Assembly (NCBI RefSeq): GCF_040712315.1
Contig: NC_134015.1
Coordinates: 12,730,945 to 12,794,944, forward strand
DNA: 64,000 nt
Source: Castanea sativa
Taxonomy: Eukaryota > Streptophyta > Magnoliopsida > Fagales > Fagaceae
Direction of reading: 5' to 3'
The translations under genes and the position numbers were made by a program. A model generated the notes under the pieces. It ran no database searches and was not told the origin of the DNA. It worked only from the letters and a program-made list of their open reading frames with translations. Numbering within the stretch: position 1 is the stretch's first letter; each line of letters begins with the position of its first letter. Below, in pieces: positions 32,885 to 44,477 of this stretch.

Positions 32885-33702
32885 GAAAATTTAAGGCTTT
32901 GGTTGTGTTATAGTCCTATGAGTTTCTTGTATGCTTGTTTGGTTCCCTTTTAGGTAGGAGCACTTGTCTTGGGATGGTCAAACTAGGCTTTAGGGCCTTA
33001 GGTTTGATTTTTTAGGGAATCCTTTCCGATTTATGAAGACAAATTTGATAGTGTAATTTGTGGTAGGCCTTGTTATTAATAGGCTTGATACTTGTGTTTC
33101 TAGGTTCCAAGGTACTTTATAATGGAACTAGTAACTTGATTGGTTGAATGCGGTGCTAAGGTAAATTTGGATTGAAATGCTAAGGTAAGTAGCTTTTTAA
33201 TGGAATTTTCGGAAAATAACCATGTTGCATAAATGTTGTTTTTGGGTCAAACACATTTTGGAAAATTATTTGTGGAACTATGTTTTCTTAAAAAGTGTTA
33301 TGTTGTGACCCTACTATATATGATTATATATGAAAGTGCATCATATTTCTTATTGCATATGGGGAAATGCATGATTTGTTAACATAAAAAAGATTAGCGT
33401 CTTTGATTAAATTCTTGAGAGTAGATTTTATGGATTTAGTGTATTATTTGAAAGATTTAAAGAAGCTTTATCTTGACTTGTGATGTTTGGGAAAATTGAT
33501 ACAAAATCTTCTTGACAAGAAATGAGTTTGAAGGCTTTGAGAATCTTGTGAATATTTTGGGTATTTCAAAGGTTTTTATGAAACTACTTGAAATTGAACT
33601 GTGTTTTGATTTCATGTAAACTGTGAGCTCTTCATGTTTTTACCCTTAGGCTGTGTCATGTGATTACCCAGCTAGATACTAGTCTGTGACATTGTGATGG
33701 TT

Positions 33703-33873
33703 ATGAGTTCTGGCTTTGTGTCGACAGATTAGTTTCAGCTTTGTGTCGGTAATGAGTTTCGGCTTTGTGTTGGCAAATGAGTTTCGACTTTGTGTCGGCG
33801 ATGAGTTCCAGCTTTGTCTCAGCAGATTAGTTCCAACTCTGTGTTGGAAATGAGTTCCGGCTTTGTGTCGGCA
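33703..33873. repeat. Seven 24-25-bp tandem repeats
   Basis: Degenerate units of the form ATGAGTTCCGGCTTTGTGTCGGCA repeat seven times without spacers. They lie inside the probable Tekay/Del solo LTR. No open frame follows the period. Confidence 0.85.
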
Positions 33874-34625
33874 ATTGTCATGTGGCCCTGGGTTCGATTT
33901 TTTGGTTTGGAACGGTGTTGTTATTGCTCACAGTGTATAGTATGTAGTTTCATGTTGAGATATTTTGAGAAATATATACTTATGTAGTTTCACGTTGAGA
34001 TATTTCAAAGAAGATTTGTGCTATGTTGTTCAAAGCATTCTTGTCATGTCATTACTAGTATCGAATTTTCATAAATCAAATGGAAATTTCCAAAGCATAA
34101 CATGTTTTGTAAAGTGCTCATTATCATGAGACTTGCATTTCTCCTGCCCCATTAATTATGTTACTTATTGGACTTTAGCTCATTCCACTCTCCAATAGTT
34201 TTATAGATAAATTTGCTATACCTCGGGAATGAAGCTTGTCTTATAGGTGGAGATTGGAGTTTTATGCTGAATTGGGAGAGTGACATTATTATTGGTTTGT
34301 GATTTGATCTAGCTATTTTAAAGGAAGCAGTAGTTAATTCTATTAGAGGTCAGGCTCTCTTGAGGTTTGTTAGCCCAAGAATTTTGTTGGGGTTGTATAT
34401 TTTTTAGAACATTAGAGTTTTATGTTAAATCATTTGGTGTTTGGAATATTCATGTAAATTTTGGAGGTATATGATTTGTAGTCCATATTGTTTGTATATG
34501 TGTTGTAAAGCTCTGACTTATATAGTGGAGAGATCAATATGTTTATTTATTTTATCATATGGAAAGAAAAAAAAAATCCCCTACTGTTTCTCTTGAAGGT
34601 TAGGTTTGGGGCGTGACATGAATTA

Positions 34626-34776
34626 ATTTCTTCACCAGCCATCCAGATATGTTTAGTTTTGAATATTCAAAGCGTAGAATTAGAAATCAGGAGTTAAGGA
34701 ATGATCAGCTTCTGATTGCTAATTCTACGCTTTGAATATTCAAAGCTAAACATATCTGGATGGCTGGTGAAGAAAT
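34626..34776. repeat. Near-perfect 58-bp inverted repeat (hairpin)
   Basis: Arms at 34626-34683 and 34719-34776 are reverse complements with one mismatch (TTTAGTTTTG against TTTAGCTTTG). The loop is 35 bp. The 14-mer AGAAATCAGGAGTT directly follows each arm. It begins just 3 bp after the TGAAT duplication of the long LTR-like element. It may be a young foldback element or an inverted duplication. Confidence 0.9.
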
Positions 34777-36174
34777 CAGGAGTTTGTAAATGGTAAGAAT
34801 AAAGATAGGGTAAAAAGTAGAGTGGGTCTAAAGCTTGTTGGGCTTCTATTCTAACAGAGATGAGAAAGATGGAGTTTGATTGCAAGGTGATTGTTGGGCG
34901 CTTATTGCGTTAGTTTGTATGCAAAATGTGGTGATATCATTGATTCGTCTAGCATATTTTATTATTTTCCTTAGAGAAATGTTATAACATGAGGATACTT
35001 GAAGAATGAAGATACAAGTTCTACGTCAATTTTATTGAAAAGATCTCAATAGGAAATGCAGTGACTTTGATTGAAATGATTGATGGGTTCGCAAAGCATT
35101 TCAAGGCATTGTCCAACAGGGTTCCTAGGTATAAATATCATAGATACGGATGGAAGGAGCATAATGGGTGTGGTCTCAAAATTGAGGGTATAAATTAACA
35201 ATTTTAAAATACAAGGGATTAATGTAACAACAAATATGGGGCTATAAATGAATCAAGTTGTTCATAAACACCTTGTTCATATTTATTTTTTATAAACTAG
35301 TCAAGTTTGAGCCTTAATTTTAGGCTTGCTAAATAAATGAGCCGAGCCCAAACAAAAAAAAAAAAAAAAAATCAAGAACAAGCTCGTGAGCAATAGGGCT
35401 CAATATAAAAAATAAATAATAAAAAAAACAAAAGCCGAGTTTAGGCTGATTTATGAGCTTGGCTATGCTTTATATAGGCTTGAAAAATAAGTTTATATCT
35501 TACTAAACCTTTAATTAATTGAGAATTGAGACCACATGTCTAAACCAAATGTGGTTGATAATATGCTTAATATGAGTTTGATAATGTATTTGTTTTGAAT
35601 CTCCAGTTCAAAAACTTAATATTGAATTTAAGCCTAGCTTGACTAATAAATCAAGTCAAGCAAAGCAGAGTTCAAACTTTTGAACTATCGAACAAGATCA
35701 AGCTCAAACGTAGTTTGTAAACTTGATTTGAGCTCAAGCCGAGTTTAAATATTTTACATTTGTTGTCGAGTTGAACTTGAACATTCAATACTCGACAAAG
35801 TTTGGTTCGTTAAAACCCTAAGTTATAAACCTAAACTGGGAGGGACCAAAAGATATTTTGCCAATAAAAAATCTCTGTTCTTGCTTTTACCCATTCTTTT
35901 CTTCTTTCTTCTTCTGCCTATTCTTTTAGGGGATAGTAGATGCCAAGTAAAACTAGGCTGTGAACTATGATGACAACCAAAGTACAGCAAGATAATTGCA
36001 TCAAATGACATTATACAATTTTAAAAAAAAGGGAATACACAAAGTACCTCTCTTTATGCTATCGAATTGTTAACGAAGCACAGAAGCAAGTTGTTTCCAT
36101 TACCTCCACTCGAATTGCAAAGCAGCTGGTCAAGGATGGTCAATATGCTGAACAAGTGAGTAAAGGTGAGAACT
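34777..36174. other. Non-coding stretch, anonymous repeat-like DNA
   Basis: At 35270-35830 words such as GAGCTCAAGCCGAGTTTAAA and CAAGCTCGTGAGC recur in both orientations, a pattern seen in plant DNA transposon relics; I cannot define ends. No gene was found. Poly(A) runs lie near 35358 and 36020. Confidence 0.4.
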
Positions 36175-37102
36175 GTTAGAGACATATTAGCCCATTAGCA
36201 TAGGCCCAAACTTCATACTACTTTGTATGCAAGCTAAGTCTCTTACTTGTACTAGAAATCTATTAGTTTAGGATTTAGTTTTCTATATATATCCATGTTA
36301 TGGTTAATTGTAACACAGATTATATACTACACTCTTATATAATAAAGACGTATCCCTTAAGGGATTCCTCCGTGGACGTAGGTCGACAAGGTTGAACCAC
36401 GTAACCCTCGTGTTCTCAGTATTCCTATTCTATACTTCTCCTTCCACATCCACTCTAGCATATACAACATGGTATAACACATCGCACTGCTAATATATTT
36501 AACATGGTATCAAAGCAATCTTCCTGTAGCCATGGTTTTCTGTCCTTACGGTATGATTAAAAGCAATATTTGTCTTCTTAGGTGTTTCTTCGTGGCGTTA
36601 ATCTTCTTTGGCTTCCCACTATTGCTGTCAAAAATCTCTAGTATAGTCATGCCATTGTTAGAAGTCGCATCAACACTACAAGAGTATTGCCTTCCTCAAA
36701 CCACCTTCATAGAGCCAAACTTCATTCAAAGGATCGTCTCAACCTTATCAAATCTCAAGGTTTCATTAAGAATTTGAGAAGGGGTGTTAGCGATATATTA
36801 GCCCATTAGCATAGGCCCAAACCTAATACTACTTTGTGTGCAAGCTAAGTCTATTACTTGTACTAGAAGTCTATTAGTCTACTATATATACCCATGTTAT
36901 GGTTCATAGTAAAACAAGTTTGTACTACACTCTTACATAATAAAGATGTAGCCTTTAAAAGATTCTTTCGTGGACGTAGGCCGACAAGGCTGAACTACAT
37001 AACCCTCGTGTTCTTAATGTTCCTATTCTATGTTTCTCCTTCTGTATCCACTCTAGCATATACAACATGGTATAACACATTGCGTTGCTAATATATTTAA
37101 CA
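36175..37102 (+). mobile_element. TRIM-like miniature LTR retrotransposon
   Basis: Two direct repeats, 36175-36504 and 36785-37102, both run TGTTAG...TTTAACA. The first is followed immediately by a primer site TGGTATCAAAGC (iMet type). The second is preceded by a purine tract GAGAAGGGG. The internal region is only 280 bp and encodes no complete protein, matching the TRIM class. No clear target duplication was found. It may also be an internally deleted copia element. Confidence 0.85.
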
Positions 37103-37411
37103 AGCAATAGTAGAAACTGTAATGAGAATCAAAAACCAAAATCACCCATCATAAAAGAAAACAATTGAATACAAAATCCCAAGGGGTATCATACCTGATC
37201 GGTAACTACAATTCATCAGGTTGAAGTCGTTAATTCTCCTTGGTCCACTAACTTATGTTTAAAACAAAATTCAAATCAATGAAAAAGTAAAATAAAGAAA
37301 CTGATTGAAGGAAGTATCTCTGATCTCAATCGCACAACACAAAGCAAATTGTTCTACACCCATGACTTGGCATATCATGTATGGTCAACGAGTATAGAGG
37401 TGAGCACGCGC

Positions 37412-37668
37412 GTGAGGCTTTTCTTTTTCTTTTTCTTTTTCTTCCTAAAAGTTAATAATTTTCATTCATAATAATTCAGAGTTACTACATTATCTAAGCA
37501 CAAAATTACCTAAGGGTGTGATGAGATTTATACGAAAAAAATTATTTTACCCACAATGGCATACCACTCATCACACCCTTAGATATTTTTGTAATTAGAA
37601 AATGTAGTAATTTCGAATTATGATAAATGAAAATTATTAACATTTAGAAAAAAAAATAGAAGAGCTTC
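37412..37668. mobile_element. Foldback MITE with ~75-bp arms
   Basis: The left arm (about 37446-37526, ending CTAAGGGTGTGATGAG) is the reverse complement of the right arm (about 37567-37645, starting CTCATCACACCCTTAG). A roughly 40-bp spacer separates them, and the outer T-rich/A-rich flanks also pair. No coding capacity. Confidence 0.8.
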
Positions 37669-40529
37669 TCTCGGAGGCTAGTATTCCATAATCATCATAT
37701 GTTTTTTGCAATTCTTGTAATGTAATTATCAAAGTTTCAATGATTGGAAGATATTTTATGGTATTACTTAATCTTTAGGCCAATATTTTTATTTCAATGT
37801 ACATTAGGCTGATATTTACTTGATATTTACTTAAATGGATACTTTGATGTAGAAAAAAAAAACTTGATATGATTTTTTTTTAACATCTGAAATCTAAGCC
37901 ACCCAATTTTCATGGGGATAAAAATCTAATTTTTCTGTAACTTACATCAATTTTCAATTTGATGTAATTTCTATTACCATCTAATATCAAAATCCCCCTT
38001 TCATATTGTAAATGTAATTAAATTGGTGGCATGTATAACATTTATTAGTAGGCAAGACTTAAGTGCAGTACTTAAGTGTTGTACATAATTTTTGTCCTTT
38101 ATTATTTAACCACAAAGATTAAAAAAAAAAATGCAAGTAATAACTAAAAGGAAAAGAATTACTAATAAAAAAAATTACAAACAGTTGTAGAGTAAAAAAT
38201 AAAAATAAAACCTTGAATACATTAGTTAGCCCAGAAGTACTCGGTTTTGACTTTTGATAAAAGATGAAACTCACTCCTACTATGCTTGAAAACAAACAAA
38301 ATCACTTTCCAACAACTCAATGGCCATGTTTCAGAATAATCAAACCTCAAGATCAAGATCTCCACAGATAGAGAGTGAAAAAGTAGTGAATTTTGATAGT
38401 TGGTATCTGTACATAGATCATTGAGATCGGCATATGAGAATCCCTCACCTCCATAACTTCAACCGCAAATCCAGTCCAGAATTCAATCCTATCTTCATCT
38501 CTCACTTCAATTCACATATCACCACAAACTTCATCGTCTGGAACCAAAATATATTCATCTTCACTATTTTCTTGAAAGAAAAATCACAGTGTTGGATTTT
38601 GACAGAATTACATATAATCATATGTATTGGTCACTTATTCTATATATAAATTAAAAGATGAAGAAAAATTCAAGAAATTAAAGAATTTAAAAAAAAAATC
38701 GTAACTTTAGTGTATATGAAGAGAATTACAATTTATTGACAATTTCCTGTCAAGTATTTGGGGATCACAACCCACGGAAATCACAACACATGATAATAAC
38801 TCAAATGTCAATAACAAAAAGAAAGATTTGAGTAGTCTACCTTTTCTTTTTTTTTTTCTTATTATTAATTCTATTTTGATCGTTGGCCTCCATTGCAGTC
38901 CTATTTTGCTTGTTATGTAGCAATTTTTTTTTTTTTTTGATAATTTTTTCTTTTGTTTTTGTGAATTTGTATAAAATATGAGACGTGAGGATTGAGATGG
39001 ATAGAGTTCAGATAAACTGTTTTTTATTTATTTTTAATTTAACTAAAATTTAGGAGTTTTTAAATTAGTAATTTTACATGTCTAACTCTATTATTTAAGC
39101 TTTACAAATTGGTAAATTTGAAGGTATTTTGGACATTAAAATTGAAGAATCCAAATAGAGGAAGCCCTTAAATAATAGTAGTATAGATTAAAATTTAAAA
39201 CTTTTTCTTTTTTTTGAGAAGGAAAACTTAAAACTTAAAACCACAATTACTCAGACAAAAAGAAAAAATATATAATTATAACCACAATAAAGCAAGAACC
39301 ATGTGGAAGGACAAACGAGAAAAAAGAAATATGAAGGTACCTTGTTTTCAAGAGAAGCTTCTTTTCCACTCGGACAGTCTCTTTGCTGAGTATCAGTAAA
39401 CTAAACAGTTGACGATACCTTCTTCTTTTCCCTTTCTTACAAGTCTTGATAAGTAGAGCAAATTAAAATTTATATTTATATAAAAAAGGGTAAATCAGAG
39501 AAACAAACTGCAATAAAAAATCAAATTGAGAAATAAAGGACAGCATAAGAAGAACAAGCAAGGACAAATAAAAGCAACAAAACTAAAAGGAAGTACCACG
39601 CACTTTTTTTAGCAGTTTTCTCTTCTACTCCTTTGACTTTGCAGATCAAGGATAGTCGCTATAGCGGTGACAAGCTGAAAATACGAAACTCTTTTTTTTT
39701 TTTTGGTGAAGTGGAGCAAAGTAAAACTAAGACTACAGGATAAGAACACAGAAGACTGCAACGAAAATTAAGAACTGGAAAATCTCATTCTTTACAATTT
39801 TTTTTTTCAAAGAACCGGAGCAAAGCAAAACCAAACTAATAAGAGGATGATTACAACGAAAATAAATGGAATATAGTAGAAAGTATCAAACTCTTTTTTG
39901 TTTTTTTGTTTTTTGGAGAAGAGGAGCAAAATAAAACCAAGATGAGATGGTGAAGATTGATGATACAGAAGCTGCAGTGAAAACTAATTCAGAGGACAAA
40001 TGAAATGAAGGAAAGTAGAGTAGGAAAGTCTTTAAAAAGGACCTCAACGGAAGAGAGTTTCTTTTCTTGCTCATCGACTTTTGTTTTTTTAAAAAATATA
40101 ATAAAATTTCACCTTATTACTTAATAATTGTTCTTTAACATAACGTTAATTATTTTATAGTATAAGTAAGTTTGAATCTCAAATTTCTTATTTCACGGTA
40201 AAAAATTTACCAATTAAACTAATTTGAACTTGTCTGCTCAAAAACTTTAGATATTAGGCACCCTTTACGTTGTTAGATATGAAGAAAAACTAAATTCTAA
40301 TATTGAAGAACGGGATACAACTTACAAGTCTGCCGGATCAAGTCTAAACTGAGCATTCTCATCCATCTCCCTAAAATAGGGTGAGAGACCAATTTAGGAA
40401 AATAAAAATAAACAAATAAATAAAAGTGAGAAATAATGAAATAGATAACTTGATGTACTATGGTTCAATAAATAATAAAAATCATTCCCCCAAACAATTA
40501 TTTTGTTCTTTTTTGTGTTTTAGACTTTT
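37669..40529. other. Non-coding AT-rich stretch
   Basis: No recognisable gene. It contains a small inverted motif (GACTTAAGTGCAGTACTTAAGTG) near 38049, several poly(T)/poly(A) runs, and a decayed tandem repeat at 39690-40010 listed separately. Short open frames at 38434-38649 and 39886-40074 have no recognisable features. Confidence 0.45.
39690..40010. repeat. Degenerate ~105-bp tandem repeat, three units
   Basis: A GAAG(T/A)GGAGCAAA(G/A)TAAAAC-type core occurs at about 39708, 39812 and 39918. Each is preceded by a T-rich run and followed by an A/G-rich tail. Spacing is about 104-106 bp. Confidence 0.65.
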
Positions 40530-40772
40530 ATTGCCCGTTTGGATCCGGATTATAATTGCTGCATTTTGCTTTTTGCGTTTTCTCCTTCTTCTTTTTTTTC
40601 GTTTATGGTGCGGGGACAAAACGCATAGTGCACGTACTGTTCACTCAATTTTTCAGAAACTTTTTATTAAAAATTGGTCCCGCAGTACTATTCACAAATT
40701 TAAAAATTATTTTGCTACAGTATTTTTAATTTTCAGTTTTCAGTAATAAATTCTATCCAAATAGACCCTTAG
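40530..40772. mobile_element. MITE with short terminal inverted repeats
   Basis: The left end TTATTGCCCGTTTGGATCC and the right end (reverse: TAAGGGTCTATTTGGATAG) are imperfect inverted repeats. The inside carries GTTTTCTCC, GTCCCGCAGTACTATTCAC and TTTTGCTACAGTATTTTT, words I associate with a widespread plant MITE. An open frame crossing it is not a gene. Confidence 0.7.
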
Positions 40773-42785
40773 TAACCAAAATAAAGAAAAATTGATGTTT
40801 TGAAAAGTGAGAGAAATAATAAAAATAAATAAACAATAATATTTTAATGCATAAAAGGAAAGAGAATCAAATATAAATGTTTTGAAAAGTAGTTAGTTAA
40901 AATAGAAAATGTAAGTATTTTTTTTCTAAAATTGAGACGAAATTTTAGGAAGGCCAATGTGAATCTTCCAATGACTGAACATTTAGTGGGGCATTTTTTT
41001 AGACCAAAAATAAAATTAGGATGATAATATATAAAAGCACATGTATATTACAATTTTTTTTAGTTTTCTATGAATACAATTCCTATGTAAAAGCACTGCC
41101 AAGAGATATTTTGAACCAAATCCTGATATAAACAGAAAATATTTCATTACACGTTAGGTGAGTACAAAAAAAATAATTATCAATCCTTGAGATAAATACA
41201 AAATTTATCCAAAAGAATTGGGCACCTATGAACTAGGCCAAATAAATTATACTAACATTCTACGAAAATAAAGAAAGATGTAAGCAATAATTAGATTTTG
41301 AGATTTCAATTGAAAGGGAGAAAAATTAAGTTTTTTTTTTTTTTTTTATTTGGAAAATTACATATGCATAAAATGTCTATTGAATCCACAATCCAATTTA
41401 AATGCCATTTGAGCCAAAGATTATTCGCTACAAAGAATTGTATTGGTGTTCTCATATCATTCCCACCTTAATTTGAAAAACAAAAGCACTATATGGTTTT
41501 TCTCATTGGCGTTGAACATCTCCAAGTTTATTTTCACTTAATACTACGTACATTGACAAATTAATACATTCAAGTTTAATTAATACACTATATGGTGTTT
41601 CTCATAGGCTTTTGAGTGGAGTTTGTAGTGTGACTTTGTATTAGAATTTCTTCCTTCTCCCTTATGTGTGTGTGTGTGTGTGTGTATTTGCATCTAAAAA
41701 AAAGGGTTTAATTTTGCACGTGTATCTTGCCAAAAAGTATGTATAAAGATTGAGTATTCAACTATATTTGTGAGATTTATACTACACTTCCAATTTAAGC
41801 TGGAAATTCTCAAAAGATTGGTGCAGCAATTTTCCAAACCTCTTGAAATTCATGAAGTCCTGGATTTAAATATTTTAAGCAACATATTAGGATCACTCAT
41901 AAGAGATTTATCGTTGTAATTACCGAATGTATATTAGACTGAAGATTACATGCATATGGACGGAGGAGTAGTTAAGTATATGAAGAGTTCTAAACACTTA
42001 AACAAAAAACAAGCATGGAAGTCTTTGTCCCTTTACCTTATTTATTCATAGGGGTCCTAGTAAGTGATCATCAATGTTAAGCGATTCGTTGGCTTAACAA
42101 TTATTGTTGTTTAGCTTTTAAAAAATTCTGGATCCACAATGTTGAGCGAATCTTTTGATTTCTTCCTAGGGAAATGCCAAAGAGTCAGGGGCAGGAGCTT
42201 ATAACTTTTTTTTTCCTTGTCTTTTTTCTTTCTTTCCCATGACTTTTCATCACCATAAATAATATATTAAAATATAACTGTTGTGCTTAAATATTTTGTT
42301 ATTTTATTTTAATCTTTTATATTTCAAAATTTTTATATTTCATATTTGATTTTCTTTTATATTAGTCCTCTCACCTATTTCCATTTGTAATTTGGTAACA
42401 CTTATCATTGTGGTTATTTTATTTAAGGAATCGGAACGCAACTTAGACTGAAAAAGTGCCTGAGTTGGATGGCCAAAATTGTTTATCATGGGAAGGTAGA
42501 TTTGTGATAAATGAGTGAATTGCATAGTTTTTTTCTTTTAATAAAAAAAAAAGATGTGGAAAAGTGGCTAACGTTTGAGTTAACGGGAGTTAACTCTTGA
42601 ATTTGAGCTTTAATTAGGTTGGACAAGTGTCACTCTCTGATATTGACACATTACAATTTGGAGAGACTTCCTCCCATTTAGATTATAGAGAAACTTTTCA
42701 TTGGATACTTCCATTACTTTTTGTAAGAGCATCACCAAAAAGCAACAAGTAAAAGTGGAAAGTGGAAATTCACAGAGGTTTAAGG
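40773..42785. other. Non-coding AT-rich stretch with a GT microsatellite
   Basis: It contains (TG)n at 41665-41685 and several poly(T) runs. No gene, RNA gene or bounded transposon was recognised. Confidence 0.5.
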
Positions 42786-43052
42786 TTGTGTTTTGTTTGA
42801 TGTAAAATGTTTTCCGAGTATAAAATATTTTCAGGTGAAAATATTTTTCGGAAAAAAAAAAAGTTTTAGGTGTTTAATGGTATTTTAAAAAATACTTTGA
42901 AAAATATTTTTTAGTGTTTGGTTGTGTTCTTGAAAATACTATACAAAACACATTTTCTACTTGTTGCTCACATTTTCTTGGGCCAAATTTGCTAAATAGT
43001 ACAAATTCTGGAAAAATTTCAATGAATGGCATGCGCGTCAGTTAGTTGGACT
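42786..43052. mobile_element. Left part of a MULE/MITE-like element split by viral DNA
   Basis: It starts GGTTGTGTTTTGTTTGATGT and has repeated AAAATATTTT words. The end at 56325, read in reverse, is CGGCTGTGTTTGTTTCAGC, so the two ends are plausible terminal inverted repeats. The 9-bp flanks GAGGTTTAA and GAAGTGGAA match at 6 of 9 positions. The viral sequence begins at about 43053. Confidence 0.5.
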
Positions 43053-43765
43053 AAGGAAGCTACAACTAAAGGACGAGGACACTAATAAAATACAAGGACA
43101 AGTTGGCAATGGGAGTGTAAGAAGATCATGGAAGCTTATTAATGGCATATATTACTAAGATACTATAGAAAATAACAGCAAAATATGGAATAGAACATTG
43201 AACAAGATACAACAAACTGAGGGATATTATTAGATTGAACAAGTTTTTTACAGGACTGAAAGACATAAACTAGGAAATATTACACAAGTGGCTAACTTTT
43301 TCTAACTCTCTATTCTTTAATTCTCCAACTCTGTAATTTTTCAAGTCTGCTGAACTAAGGGAATGAGAGGCCTTTTTATAGGCAATAATTTACAAAAAGA
43401 CAAAAATATTTTACATTCAGAGGATAAACTTTGAGATGTAAGTGCCGACTTGTTCTTGACATTTGTCCAAAATGTGTGAGAGTCCTGGAACCGAAGTGAT
43501 AGTTGTCTCTTCTAGACGTAAGGATTCCAGTGCAGAAAATATTCGCTTCCGGATATGTTGCTGACAATAGATATAATGAAATTGGGAAAAAGGACGAAGG
43601 TCATCATGCAATTGGACATCATGCAATAGTTACAAGCTTAAAGGAATAGCTACGGCAATAGAGAAAGGAAAAAACCAAAATAAGAGCTTTGTTGAAAAGT
43701 CAACAAAAGTGGCTCCTGCAACTTTTTTTTTTTTAATATATCTTTTATATATGTATTTTTAATCA
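43053..43765 (-). repeat. Viral intergenic region, downstream copy
   Basis: About 711 bp repeated at 50322-51030 with a few percent difference. Both contain AGATGTAAGTGCCGACTTGT and the same poly(T) end (TATATATNTATTTTTAATCA). As the genome is circular in the virus, the same region at both ends means the integrant exceeds one genome length. Small minus-strand open frames here are incidental. Confidence 0.9.
43371..43382 (-). promoter_or_regulatory. TATA box of the viral promoter, downstream copy
   Basis: Minus-strand CCTATAAAAAGG. It would direct transcription leftwards out of the integrant into the flanking DNA. The same motif occurs at 50638-50649. Confidence 0.6.
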
Positions 43766-44477
43766 TCCCACTCGTCTCTTCCTTGAAACCATTCTTCATC
43801 AGCATCTGCATTTGGGTCATGGTTATGGTAGTAAGGATCATCATAGCCAAATAAAGGATTAGGCATTTACCAATGGGCTTCATGTGGCCATTGCTGTCTG
43901 CAAAACATCTGGGTCAGCTGGTACTATGTCTGGGAAGATTCCCTGATTGAGAGATTCTGCCATTGTGAGGGAATAGTGATAAGATATCCAAGACACGTCT
44001 ATGTGTGTGTGAAGAGTACCATCAGCATTAGTTACCCAATGTATATCTAGAGGGTGAAAAATTCCTTCTGCGTGAACATTATTTTTGGAGTTTAGCTTAG
44101 CTACTATACATGCAGAAGTAATTTTGCGACCAAAACGGGGGTGATCTATTCTTTAAATACTTGAACCATTGGCCATCATGAGCATCATTTTTCAAAATTT
44201 CATGCCAGGATTTGTGAAAATACTTATTCTCTCGAGGAAAAATGTATGAGTAGAATTCTAGTTTGAAATGGAGGCACAAGTAGTATTCATTGAGTAAGTA
44301 CCACATGTAAAGGTAATGTACAACAGTCCAGTTTGTTAGCCAAAATGCAAATGGAGTTTTCCATGGTTGCTCAATTTCTGGGAAAAGGGCAAGGAAATGG
44401 TATTGGTGTTGTTTGAGGTAATCATGAAGGACTCGAATGATTCTTTTGGATCTAGCTTGAAGGGTCAGAGTCTTTAT
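43766..44477 (-). pseudogene. Copy 1 segment after RNase H (unrecognised, frameshifted)
   Basis: Minus-strand reading continues after the RNase H stop at 44478 with an aromatic-rich stretch (KTPFAFWLTNW; MWYLLNEYYLC at 44306). It changes frame near 44100 into HAEGIFHPLDIHW and SYHYSLTMAES. It may be the C-terminal part of the polyprotein. No function assigned. Copy 2 lacks this region, so it cannot be compared. Confidence 0.5.

Larger units (their letters stand above)
24185..34618. mobile_element. Long LTR-like element (probable Tekay/Del solo LTR), split by copia-2
   Basis: The left end TGTAACACCC at 24185 and the right end GGGGCGTGACA at 34618 form TG...CA termini with an inverted resemblance. 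Both are flanked by TGAAT (24180-24184 and 34619-34623), a 5-bp target duplication. Without the copia-2 insert and its extra CAAAC the element is about 3.48 kb, non-coding, with internal tandem repeats. TGTAACACCC ends and LTRs over 3 kb are known for Tekay/Del chromoviruses, so a solo LTR is the best reading. It could instead be a non-autonomous element. Confidence 0.7.

Noticed and set aside
33703..33873. CRISPR-like array
   Set aside because: Units are directly adjacent without unique spacers, in a plant LTR.
40426..40746. 106-codon plus-strand open frame
   Set aside because: Runs through a MITE with inverted ends; composition is that of the repeat.
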